From Bacteroidota bacterium (GTDB taxonomy: Bacteria; Bacteroidota; Bacteroidia; Flavobacteriales; Flavobacteriaceae), in assembly GCA_021793135.1 (NCBI GenBank), contig JAJYTI010000042.1:1-13614 (forward strand): DNA of 13,614 nt, in the 5' to 3' direction. The notes under the pieces were generated by a model. It was not told the origin of the DNA, made no database searches, and saw only the letters and a list, made by a program, of their open reading frames with translations. This document shows positions 7,467 to 13,614 of this stretch, piece by piece. Every line of letters begins with the position of its first letter. Within the stretch, counting starts at the first letter, position 1. Both the position numbers and the translations under genes were made by a program.

Positions 7467-7500
7467 AAAGTAGCTGTTCTATTTAGAATGGCTACTTTTT
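7467..7500 (+). terminator. Rho-independent terminator of the ilvE unit
   Basis: AAAGTAGC (7467-7474) pairs with GCTACTTT (7491-7498). Two possible T-G wobble pairs and TTCT/AGAA extend the stem to about 14 bp around an ATTT loop (7481-7484). The stem runs directly into a T tract ending at 7500. It lies 20 bp after the stop of the small membrane protein. Confidence 0.8.
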
Positions 7501-7518
7501 AATTCTCATTTAATATTA

Positions 7519-7559
7519 AAAAAGAAAGTCCTAATGGTTTCCATTAGGACTTTCTTTTT
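7519..7559. terminator. Bidirectional terminator with a 19-bp perfect stem
   Basis: Positions 7519-7537 and 7541-7559 are perfect reverse complements around a TTT loop, with the core GTCCTAATGG/CCATTAGGAC. The A-rich left and T-rich right flanks provide a U tract in both directions. It therefore can end both the ilvE transcript (+) and the dipeptidyl peptidase III transcript (-), whose stop is at 7580. Confidence 0.85.
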
Positions 7560-7579
7560 ATTATAATAGCTTAACAAGC

Positions 7580-9622
7580 TTAATTTTCTATAGGTAGATT
7601 GCTATAACGTTTTGCATACTCTAACATTTGCTCTGCAAAATCTTTAGGTTGAACCAATTCAAATCCAGTAATCTCCCCTTCATCATCTGTAATAGGTTCG
7701 ATATATGGATTCACAAATCCACTATATGGAGCTGATTTAAATTTAGAATTACGCTCCAATACTTCCTTATGAATATCTTGATCTACAGTTACTCCATAAT
7801 CTTCTACAAGATTTTTAGCAGCTTGGTAATCTCCTTCCGAAGTCATACGTTGTGTTTCACGTAATAACTGGCCAAACAATTCACGTAACTTATCATAATC
7901 ACGAATCACAAAATACGTTTTGCCATCTTCTACTACTTTTTCGATTACATTGTCTTCTTTTCCATTTTCGTATGCCCATTTACTCACCCATTGACGATTG
8001 CGCATATGTGCTTCTTCTATATCATCACCAAGGTCTATACGAACTAATTGTGTCATTAATCCATTACGGATGTAATCGTTATATGCAGCTTTCCCAACTT
8101 TTTCCCAATCATCTACAAGACCTAATTCTTGCAATTTAGAATCGTATAGATAATAAAGTCCAAATAAGTCTGCACGTCCTTCTTCTATTGTAGATGCATA
8201 ACTTCTTAAAGTTTCACGTGGTGTACCTACACCTTCATTAATTTGCCCAGAAGCGTGTCCTACAACCTCATGCAATGCAGTATGTAAATTGTCTGCAATC
8301 TCTCCGTATTTAATACTTAACTCTGCTTCTTCATCGGAATAAGCAAACTCTTTAATACGTTCGCTTCCACCAGCGTGACTATAAGCATCTATAATATTTC
8401 CTAAGGAAACAGACTTACTGCCATGTTCTTGACGTATCCAGTTGTTGTTTGGTAAGTTTACACCGATTGGAGTACTAGGACTAGAATCACCTGCTTCACT
8501 AGCTACAACAACCGTTTTATAGCTTACGCCTGTAACGCTTTCTTTTTTATGTTCTTCTTGTAATGGAGAGTTATCTTCAAACCATTGTGCCTCTTTAGAT
8601 AAAACATCCATTTTAGAAGACATATCAAAGTCTTTTATTTGCACTACGCTCTCATATGCTCCTTTATGCCCTTTAGGATCATTATATACTTCGATAAATC
8701 CATTATGCCAATCGATGTTTCCCTCGGCTTTTAACCAAGCAATAGCATATTTATCCCAAGTTTCTAAGTCTCCAGTTTTATAATATTCAATAAGAAGTTC
8801 CAACGCATCTACTTGCTCTTGATTTTCTGCTACTTCGATAGCTTTCTCTAGCCATTCAATAACTTTATCAATAGCTTCTCCATACATTCCTCCACTTTTC
8901 CAAACTTTCTCTACTAACTTTCCGTTTTCTTTTACAAGCTTGCTATTCAATCCTTTTTCAAATGGTCTCTTTGCATCGGTTTTTATTGCATCGTAGAATG
9001 CTATCGCCTCTGCTTCTGTTACATCTTCTCCATAATAGTTTACTGCACTATGTAAAACTATATCTGCATCTTTAGAAAGATTGGTGCGCTTACTATCCTC
9101 GTCATTAAAAATAACTTCTACAATTGCTTGATCTAACTCTGTATTTGTACTTTCTAACAGCTCGTTTAAATACTCTTGATTAAAATCAGGCTTAATTTTT
9201 GACGCACTGTAATGATGATGAATTCCATTTGAAAACCAAACTCTTTTTAAGTAAACCTCAAAATTCTTCCAATCTTCAGTACTTTTATCGCCATCGAAAT
9301 TCGTGTAGATATTTTCCAAAGCATGACGAATAGCTAGGTTATGACGATAATTTTGATCCCAGATAATATCTCGACCATGCATCCCTGCCTCTGCTAAATA
9401 GTAAACTAGCTTTTGTTCTTTTAGGCTTAGTTCCTCCCATCCTGGGACTTCATAACGTAAGATTTGTAAATCACCAAAGGTCTCTACAAAAGTATTAGTG
9501 TTTTCTTTTGATTGTTCGGCTTCTACTTTTGCATTAGCTTCCGTATCTTTGTGTGAATTATCAACACAAGATAACAAGACGCTACCGCTTAATAATAAAG
9601 CTAATAGGAATTTCTTATTCAT
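7580..9622 (-). CDS. Dipeptidyl peptidase III (M49 zinc peptidase), lipoprotein
   Basis: This M49-family metallopeptidase removes dipeptides from the N-termini of short peptides. It is attached to the envelope as a lipoprotein: with the start at 9622, N-K-K and a hydrophobic run end in the lipobox L-L-S-C, with the cysteine at residue 19. The zinc and catalytic motif HEVVGH lies at residues 451-456. The second zinc motif EEGRAD at 480-485 provides the glutamate ligand, and the 29-residue spacing is as expected. The family usually reads EECRA[DE], so Cys is Gly here. The length of 680 residues is normal for bacterial members. A longer frame can start at TTG 9646, but that codon lies inside a consensus -7 promoter box (9644-9651) and would add eight residues before a proper signal peptide, so I choose ATG 9622. 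It is transcribed alone and ends at the bidirectional terminator. Confidence 0.93.
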   Translation of the reverse strand: MNKKFLLALLLSGSVLLSCVDNSHKDTEANAKVEAEQSKENTNTFVETFGDLQILRYEVPGWEELSLKEQKLVYYLAEAGMHGRDIIWDQNYRHNLAIRHALENIYTNFDGDKSTEDWKNFEVYLKRVWFSNGIHHHYSASKIKPDFNQEYLNELLESTNTELDQAIVEVIFNDEDSKRTNLSKDADIVLHSAVNYYGEDVTEAEAIAFYDAIKTDAKRPFEKGLNSKLVKENGKLVEKVWKSGGMYGEAIDKVIEWLEKAIEVAENQEQVDALELLIEYYKTGDLETWDKYAIAWLKAEGNIDWHNGFIEVYNDPKGHKGAYESVVQIKDFDMSSKMDVLSKEAQWFEDNSPLQEEHKKESVTGVSYKTVVVASEAGDSSPSTPIGVNLPNNNWIRQEHGSKSVSLGNIIDAYSHAGGSERIKEFAYSDEEAELSIKYGEIADNLHTALHEVVGHASGQINEGVGTPRETLRSYASTIEEGRADLFGLYYLYDSKLQELGLVDDWEKVGKAAYNDYIRNGLMTQLVRIDLGDDIEEAHMRNRQWVSKWAYENGKEDNVIEKVVEDGKTYFVIRDYDKLRELFGQLLRETQRMTSEGDYQAAKNLVEDYGVTVDQDIHKEVLERNSKFKSAPYSGFVNPYIEPITDDEGEITGFELVQPKDFAEQMLEYAKRYSNLPIEN

Positions 9623-9639
9623 TTTATATCTTTTTAATT

Positions 9640-9668
9640 TTGACAAAGGTAAATAAATATTAAATTTC
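9640..9668 (+). promoter_or_regulatory. Probable promoter for the SRPBCC/GyrI-crcB unit
   Basis: A TTG at 9640-9642 and TAAATTTC at 9661-9668 (one mismatch to TAnnTTTG) are separated by 18 nt, and a start near 9672 would give a leader of about 30 nt. It overlaps the oppositely directed promoter of dipeptidyl peptidase III. Confidence 0.45.
9644..9651 (-). promoter_or_regulatory. -7 box of the dipeptidyl peptidase III promoter
   Basis: On the minus strand this reads TACCTTTG, an exact TAnnTTTG match, 21 nt before the ATG at 9622. The -33 region is poor: ATGG stands where TTG is expected. The box shows that a TTG start at 9646 would lie upstream of, or at, the transcription start. Confidence 0.55.
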
Positions 9669-9703
9669 CATAATACTAGCAGCTTAAAGAAAAAAATAAT
9701 AAT

Positions 9704-10756
9704 ATGAAATTATTAAAATACGTAATCTATTTAATTCTCTTACTTGGAATCGGAGGTGCTATACTTATAAGTACTGACGAAGGAGTCTACACAACATCTG
9801 AAGTTAAAACAGTATCTGCACCACAAGAAATGGTGTACGACGCTTTAAAAAATTGGGAAAATTGGGAAAACTGGCATAAACGTTGGACCGAAGACCCAAC
9901 AACTAGTCTGCATAATGAATCTAAAGTTCTAGAATGGGCTAGCAATAACGAGATGTACGAAAAAGGAAGAATAGAATTTACTAAAAACATTCCCTATAAA
10001 ACTTTGGAATTCGATGCAGAAATTCAAACGAGTTCTGGAATAATGAACCAACATAATAAAATTGGTCTTAAAGAAAATAAAAATAAAGAAACCACTGTAA
10101 ATTGGGAATCGGAAGTTACGTTGTCTTTTTGGCAGAAAGTTTCTGCAAGACTTGGAAAAGGAGACAAATATATCAACTCTGAAACAGATTTATTTATTTC
10201 TAGCTTGAATACATTGGATTCTATCTTGAATGATAAGATGAACGAACATAACTCCGAAATAGTTGGACTTACAGAGCTACCAGAAAGAAACTATATTCAC
10301 ACTGCTACAGCTAGTAATAAAGCAAACTTCATTTCTACTGCTACACAAAAAATAAATGAATTGTATGATTACACAGAAAAATATGGTATTCCTATAAAAG
10401 GTGTTCCAGAGATTATAATTCATAAACGCGAGAACAATAATCGTAATTTTTTATTTTCTGTTGCATTACCATTACCAGATGAATATGAATTGGATTTAGA
10501 TAATCCAGAAATGGTTATCGGTACATTTGAAGAACGTCCTACATTAAAAACTACCTTAAAAGGAAATTATAAATTCTGGGAAGAGACCTTAGAATTAGGA
10601 TTAGAATACTTGGATAAGCAACGATTAGAATACTCTTTAGACGATGGTATTATTATAAAGTGGCCAAACTTTAAAGAACAACCTGTAAATCCAGCAGAAT
10701 GGTTAACAGAATTATATATTCCTGCATACGAACCTGAAACATTAAAAATTCCATGA
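9704..10756 (+). CDS. Membrane-anchored SRPBCC plus GyrI-like ligand-binding protein
   Basis: This 350-residue protein has three parts. An N-terminal hydrophobic helix (residues about 4-23, LKYVIYLILLLGIGGAILI) anchors it in the inner membrane. An SRPBCC/polyketide-cyclase-like domain covers about 33-175; it begins VSAPQEMVYDALKNWENWENW, the usual first helix of this lipid- and ligand-binding fold. A GyrI-like/AraC effector-binding domain covers about 195-350, with repeated beta-alpha features and the conserved type of ending (EWLTELYIPAYEP). No helix-turn-helix is present, so it is not itself a transcription regulator. Both domains bind small hydrophobic or cationic compounds in other proteins; the ligand here is unknown. 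Its stop overlaps the crcB start in ATGA at 10753-10756, which implies one transcript and translational coupling. The domain order is known among Bacteroidota hypothetical proteins, to my knowledge, without an assigned role. Confidence 0.82.
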   Translation: MKLLKYVIYLILLLGIGGAILISTDEGVYTTSEVKTVSAPQEMVYDALKNWENWENWHKRWTEDPTTSLHNESKVLEWASNNEMYEKGRIEFTKNIPYKTLEFDAEIQTSSGIMNQHNKIGLKENKNKETTVNWESEVTLSFWQKVSARLGKGDKYINSETDLFISSLNTLDSILNDKMNEHNSEIVGLTELPERNYIHTATASNKANFISTATQKINELYDYTEKYGIPIKGVPEIIIHKRENNNRNFLFSVALPLPDEYELDLDNPEMVIGTFEERPTLKTTLKGNYKFWEETLELGLEYLDKQRLEYSLDDGIIIKWPNFKEQPVNPAEWLTELYIPAYEPETLKIP

Positions 10757-11121
10757 AACAAGTAGCCTTGGTATTTCTAGGTGGTGGTATGGGAAGTATA
10801 TTACGATATGGAATAAGTCTTTATTTCTCCAATCAAAACCATCTATTCCCCAAAGCTACTTTCTTGGCGAATGTCATAGGAGCATTGCTTATTGGTGTTT
10901 TAATTGGCTATCAATTAAAACACCAAACGAGCAACGGATTGTCTTTATTTCTTGTTACTGGATTTTGTGGGGGTTTTACTACCTTCTCCACTTTTAGCTT
11001 AGAATCTTATAATTTATGGAAAGCAGAAGAATGGAGCACATTGGGTGTCTATTTGAGTGCTTCACTGCTAATCGGTATATTATTAACAGGTATTGGGATA
11101 GCAATTGCACAACGGCTATAA
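10753..11121 (+). CDS. crcB: Fluoride channel/exporter CrcB (FluC)
   Basis: This 122-residue four-helix inner-membrane protein forms an antiparallel dimer that lets fluoride leave the cell. The N-terminal GGGMGSILRY (residues 10-19), the conserved asparagine N40 in FLANVIGALLIG, and GFCGGFTTFSTFS (70-82) are all present. The last motif holds the central Na+ site and the two pore phenylalanines, F78 and F81. Length is normal for a single homodimer-type Fluc, with no second crcB copy nearby. The gene overlaps the preceding SRPBCC/GyrI-like gene by four bases. No fluoride riboswitch is apparent before the operon. The downstream gap to the Lrp gene is only 13 bp and the genes converge; no terminator hairpin was seen there. 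Confidence 0.95.
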   Translation: MKQVALVFLGGGMGSILRYGISLYFSNQNHLFPKATFLANVIGALLIGVLIGYQLKHQTSNGLSLFLVTGFCGGFTTFSTFSLESYNLWKAEEWSTLGVYLSASLLIGILLTGIGIAIAQRL

Positions 11122-11134
11122 CAATTCTTATTTA

Positions 11135-11599
11135 TTATTCCATCAAACTTTGTTTTATCGGTGCGTGATTTACTACATGAGACAAAACAATTTGTGTTTT
11201 ACTTTCTCCATAAATAATTATCTGGTCTATAAAAGACTCTAAATGTTTCTGATCCTTAAAAACTACTTCCATAACTATATTTTCATTTCCTGTAATTCGA
11301 TAACAATTGAGTACCTCATCAAAGGTTTTTACTTTCTCTAAAAATGGACGGAGTTTTCCCATAAACGCACGAATAGTAATTATAGCTCGTAATTGGAGCC
11401 CTGTTTCTATAGGTGATATAATAGATTTATAACCTTGAATAATACCTAAATCTTCCATTTTCCTTATTCTATCTGCAACAGCTGGCGAACTAATTCCAAT
11501 ACGTCTACCTATCTCTGCATTACTCATTCGAGCATTTTCTTGCAAGCAATCTAAAATTCTCCAACTAAGATCATCTACTTTCATATTTAAACTTTTCAT
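11135..11599 (-). CDS. Lrp/AsnC family transcriptional regulator
   Basis: This 154-residue DNA-binding regulator is usually an octamer or hexadecamer of dimers that responds to an amino acid. An N-terminal winged helix-turn-helix lies at about residues 8-65. It includes DLSWRILDCLQENARMS, the recognition part EIGRRIGISSPAVADRIRKME and the wing GIIQGYKSIISP. The C-terminal RAM/AsnC ligand domain (about 70-150) contains the typical V-x-x-C-Y-x-I-T-G-x-x-x-x-x-M-E-V pattern (VLNCYRITGNENIVMEV), whose ITG-N segment helps form the effector site. The ATG at 11599 was taken; an ATG at residue 6 is a possible alternative. It diverges from an unknown gene over 116 bp and may control itself and that neighbour, as is common for this family. 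The effector is unknown. Confidence 0.92.
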   Translation of the reverse strand: MKSLNMKVDDLSWRILDCLQENARMSNAEIGRRIGISSPAVADRIRKMEDLGIIQGYKSIISPIETGLQLRAIITIRAFMGKLRPFLEKVKTFDEVLNCYRITGNENIVMEVVFKDQKHLESFIDQIIIYGESKTQIVLSHVVNHAPIKQSLME

Positions 11600-11617
11600 T
11601 TAATTTATCTTACAATA

Positions 11618-11643
11618 TAAGGCTAATTTAACTTTATGCCTTA
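11618..11643. promoter_or_regulatory. Candidate operator between the Lrp gene and its neighbour
   Basis: TAAGGC (11618-11623) and GCCTTA (11638-11643) are inverted repeats around a 14-nt A/T-only-like spacer, with arm centres 20 bp apart, about two helical turns. It begins 19 bp upstream of the Lrp-type start codon and lies before the neighbour's -33 element. This placement would suit an autoregulatory site. Confidence 0.35.
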
Positions 11644-11650
11644 AAATCGA

Positions 11651-11682
11651 TTGTATTTTCCGTTCAATTCTAATTACTTTTG
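11651..11682 (+). promoter_or_regulatory. Bacteroidota-type promoter for the 129-residue protein
   Basis: TTG at 11651-11653 and TACTTTTG at 11675-11682 both match the TTG/TAnnTTTG consensus exactly, with a 21-nt spacer. Transcription would start near 11688, about 28 nt before the ATG at 11716. Confidence 0.65.
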
Positions 11683-11715
11683 ATTAAGTCTAACACTTAG
11701 CTTCTTTAAAGAACT

Positions 11716-12105
11716 ATGCAAACTAATAATGCTTATTCAAAATCGCCTATTTACATTAAAGCTTTAGAAATTCTATCTTTATCAAGAAACATTTCTAAAT
11801 ATTTAAATTATGATATGGCTTCTTTGACACATGAAGGACAAGAGAACCCTGCAATCTACCTTACAGGGGATATCATCTTGCACTCTAACTTTTTAGGAGA
11901 CTCTATTCTAGAAGCAGAGAAGGAAGTTTTATCTGAAAAAAGAGATAAGTATTTAACGGCGATAGAGAAATGGACCTATCGATTGCATAAAAACTGCGAA
12001 CGATTGGAACAAAATGCGGATAATGGTCAAGAGTTTATACGGCTCTTAAAATATGAAGTCCGTCGTTTTAGAGTTTTACAGAGAAAATGGATGATGACTC
12101 TGTAA
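11716..12105 (+). CDS. Unknown 129-residue, mostly helical protein
   Basis: I do not recognise this protein. It has no signal peptide or membrane segment. The first third reads as a helix (SPIYIKALEILSLSRNISKYL). A short central part with beta-like IYLTGDIIL follows, and then long charged helices: a lysine/glutamate-rich one (ILEAEKEVLSEKRDKYLTAIEKW) and a basic C-terminal one (LLKYEVRRFRVLQRKW). A single cysteine (HKNCERLE) is present. It would be a small cytosolic helical protein, perhaps binding nucleic acid or a partner, but this is inference only. A strong consensus promoter lies in front and a bidirectional terminator behind, so it is a genuine single-gene unit. Its divergent neighbour is an Lrp-type regulator, which may control it. 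Confidence 0.7.
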   Translation: MQTNNAYSKSPIYIKALEILSLSRNISKYLNYDMASLTHEGQENPAIYLTGDIILHSNFLGDSILEAEKEVLSEKRDKYLTAIEKWTYRLHKNCERLEQNADNGQEFIRLLKYEVRRFRVLQRKWMMTL

Positions 12106-12122
12106 TTTTAAAAAAACTTATT

Positions 12123-12157
12123 AAAAAACCCTGAACTTTATAGTTCAGGGTTTTTTT
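12123..12157. terminator. Bidirectional terminator
   Basis: AAAAAA-CCCTGAACT (12123-12137) pairs perfectly with AGTTCAGGG-TTTTTT (12142-12156) around a TTAT loop, followed by one more T. The A and T flanks give a U tract in either direction, suiting the two converging genes that end at 12105 and 12179. Confidence 0.88.
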
Positions 12158-12178
12158 AATGATATATAATTATAAGTA

Positions 12179-13609
12179 TTACATATTTCTACGATACTGC
12201 CCACCTACTTCAAACAATGCATCGGTAAGCTGTCCTAGTGAACAAACCTTAGATGCTTCCATAAGTTCTTCAAAAATATTTTCATTTTGAATTGCTTTTT
12301 CTTGAATACGCTTTAAAGCTTCACTAGATTCATTCTCATATACTTTATGCAAATTCTCTAAAGTAGTAATTTGTGCTTGCTTCTCCTCTTCCGTAGCTCT
12401 AATTACTTCACTAGGCAAAACTGTTGGAGATCCTTTACTACTTAAGAATGTGTTTACACCAATAATAGGGAACTCACCTGTATGCTTTAAAGTTTCGTAA
12501 TACAAACTTTCTTCTTGAATTTTACTACGCTGGTACATAGTCTCCATCGCTCCAAGAACCCCACCTCTTTCGGTTATTCGATCGAATTCGGTTAATACTG
12601 CTTCTTCTACAAGATCGGTAAGCTCTTCAATAATAAAAGCACCTTGAATAGGGTTTTCGTTTTTAGCTAATCCTAATTCCTTATTAATAATCAATTGGAT
12701 TGCCATTGCACGACGTACGCTTTCTTCTGTAGGAGTAGTAATCGCCTCATCATAAGCATTGGTATGAAGGGAGTTACAGTTATCATAAATAGCATATAAA
12801 GCCTGTAGTGTAGTACGGATATCATTGAAGTCAATTTCCTGTGCGTGTAACGATCTTCCAGAAGTTTGAATATGATATTTCAACATCTGTGCACGAGAAT
12901 TAGCATCATATTTATATTTTAATGCTTTTGCCCAAATTCTTCTTGCTACTCTACCAATTACTGAATACTCTGGGTCGATACCATTACTAAAGAAGAAAGA
13001 TAAGTTTGGTCCAAATGCATTAATATCCATCCCTCTACTTAAGTAATACTCTACATAAGTAAATCCGTTAGCAAGTGTGAATGCTAATTGTGTAATTGGG
13101 TTTGCTCCTGCTTCAGCAATATGATATCCAGAAATAGAAACTGAATAGAAGTTTCTTACTTTCTTTTCAATAAAGTATTCCTGAACGTCTCCCATTAATC
13201 TAAGCGCAAATTCTGTAGAGAAAATACATGTGTTTTGTGCCTGATCTTCTTTTAAGATATCCGCTTGAACAGTACCTCTAACTAGAGATAATGTTTCTGC
13301 TTTAATCTTATCATACACCTCTTTAGGAAGTACTTGATCGCCTGTTACACCAAGTAACATAAGTCCTAAACCATCATTACCTTCTGGTAGTTCTCCATGA
13401 TATTTAGGTCTTTCCACACCTTTATTCTTGTAGATTGCTTTAATTTTTGCTTCTACCTTTGCTTCTAAACCATTTTCTTTAATATACTTCTCACAATTCT
13501 GATCAATTGCAGCATTCATAAAGAAACCAAGCAGCATTGGTGCCGGTCCATTAATAGTCATACTTACCGAAGTTAAAGCATGGCTTAAATCAAACCCAGA
13601 ATATAATTT
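12179..13609 (-). CDS. icmF: Isobutyryl-CoA mutase, fused type IcmF, C-terminal part (partial)
   Basis: This is the adenosylcobalamin-dependent mutase domain that interconverts isobutyryl-CoA and n-butyryl-CoA by carbon-skeleton rearrangement. The sequence is characteristic of IcmF (B12 domain, MeaB-like GTPase, then mutase), not of ordinary methylmalonyl-CoA mutase: AQNTCIFSTEF, FFFSNGIDPEYSVIGRVARRIW, TSGRSLHAQEIDFNDIRTTLQAL and the ending LGQLTDALFEVGGQYRRNM. The glutamine in AQNT (codon 13235-13237) stands where methylmalonyl-CoA mutase has its carboxylate-binding Arg. SGYHIAEAGA carries the active-site-type His. The ATG at 13561 is inside the conserved TSVSMTINGPAP and is not the true start; homology continues upstream (KLYSGFDLS) to 13609. 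A TAG codon in the same frame follows at 13610-13612, in the last five bases of the window. The N-terminal two-thirds of a typical IcmF lies outside. Confidence 0.85.
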   Translation of the reverse strand, partial: KLYSGFDLSHALTSVSMTINGPAPMLLGFFMNAAIDQNCEKYIKENGLEAKVEAKIKAIYKNKGVERPKYHGELPEGNDGLGLMLLGVTGDQVLPKEVYDKIKAETLSLVRGTVQADILKEDQAQNTCIFSTEFALRLMGDVQEYFIEKKVRNFYSVSISGYHIAEAGANPITQLAFTLANGFTYVEYYLSRGMDINAFGPNLSFFFSNGIDPEYSVIGRVARRIWAKALKYKYDANSRAQMLKYHIQTSGRSLHAQEIDFNDIRTTLQALYAIYDNCNSLHTNAYDEAITTPTEESVRRAMAIQLIINKELGLAKNENPIQGAFIIEELTDLVEEAVLTEFDRITERGGVLGAMETMYQRSKIQEESLYYETLKHTGEFPIIGVNTFLSSKGSPTVLPSEVIRATEEEKQAQITTLENLHKVYENESSEALKRIQEKAIQNENIFEELMEASKVCSLGQLTDALFEVGGQYRRNM

Positions 13610-13614
13610 CTAGA

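Noticed and set aside
9650..9703. A fluoride riboswitch before the operon that contains crcB.
   Set aside because: The leader would be only about 30 nt, too short for the pseudoknotted aptamer, and I could not find its conserved GG/GAUGG-type features.
12179..13609. Ordinary methylmalonyl-CoA mutase large subunit.
   Set aside because: AQNTCIFSTEF and FSNGIDPEYSVIGRVARRIW match the isobutyryl-CoA mutase type, including Gln where methylmalonyl-CoA mutase has Arg, and the C-terminus lacks the B12-binding domain that ends MutB-type proteins.
1..13614. Defence island, mobile element, CRISPR array or biosynthetic cluster.
   Set aside because: No nucleases, integrases, transposases, spaced direct repeats or clustered biosynthetic enzymes are present; every recognisable gene is metabolic, transport, envelope or regulatory.

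Overview
The window looks like a chromosomal segment from a member of the Bacteroidota, most likely Flavobacteriia. It is AT-rich throughout. Genes lack Shine-Dalgarno sites, and several start regions carry the Bacteroidota-type promoter (TTG, a 17-23 nt spacer, then TAnnTTTG). Lipoprotein signals are frequent, and several families are ones common in marine and soil flavobacteria: class II-like IlvE, stand-alone MnmD, fused IcmF, and M49 dipeptidyl peptidase III carried as a lipoprotein. These are family-level inferences; no species call is possible. I saw no tRNA, rRNA, CRISPR array, transposase, phage gene or integration site.

Layout. Positions 1-850 (+) hold the end of a multi-pass membrane protein and a small lipoprotein with a likely surface-export signal. 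Positions 1016-2038 (-) encode a PTS EIIC-like permease with no PTS partner nearby. After a 371-bp divergent gap, 2410-3363 (+) encodes a Ca2+/Na+-type antiporter, which converges on an unknown lipoprotein (3383-3991, -). Positions 4280-5946 (-) hold mnmD (tRNA wobble-uridine methyltransferase, TTG start) followed by a TIGR01777-type NAD(P)-binding protein. Divergent from mnmD are ilvE (6168-7241, +) and a 64-residue two-helix membrane protein, closed by two hairpin terminators in tandem. Positions 7580-9622 (-) encode a lipoprotein dipeptidyl peptidase III. Its promoter overlaps that of the divergent pair 9704-11121 (+), a membrane-anchored SRPBCC/GyrI-like protein translationally coupled to the fluoride channel CrcB/FluC. 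Positions 11135-11599 (-) encode an Lrp/AsnC regulator, divergent from an unknown 129-residue protein (11716-12105, +). After a bidirectional terminator, 12179 to the right edge (-) is the C-terminal mutase part of fused isobutyryl-CoA mutase IcmF.

Functional sense. Most genes are housekeeping or ion-handling: branched-chain amino acid transamination (IlvE) and branched acyl-CoA rearrangement (IcmF), peptide turnover in the envelope (DPP III), tRNA modification (MnmD), and calcium and fluoride export. They sit in short one- or two-gene units, mostly divergent or convergent, not in one pathway operon. I found no convincing undescribed multi-gene system. The points most worth a second look are the SRPBCC/GyrI-crcB coupling, the orphan EIIC, the overlapping divergent promoters that also correct the DPP III start, inverted repeats in three leader regions, and an in-frame stop inside icmF at the very edge of the window.
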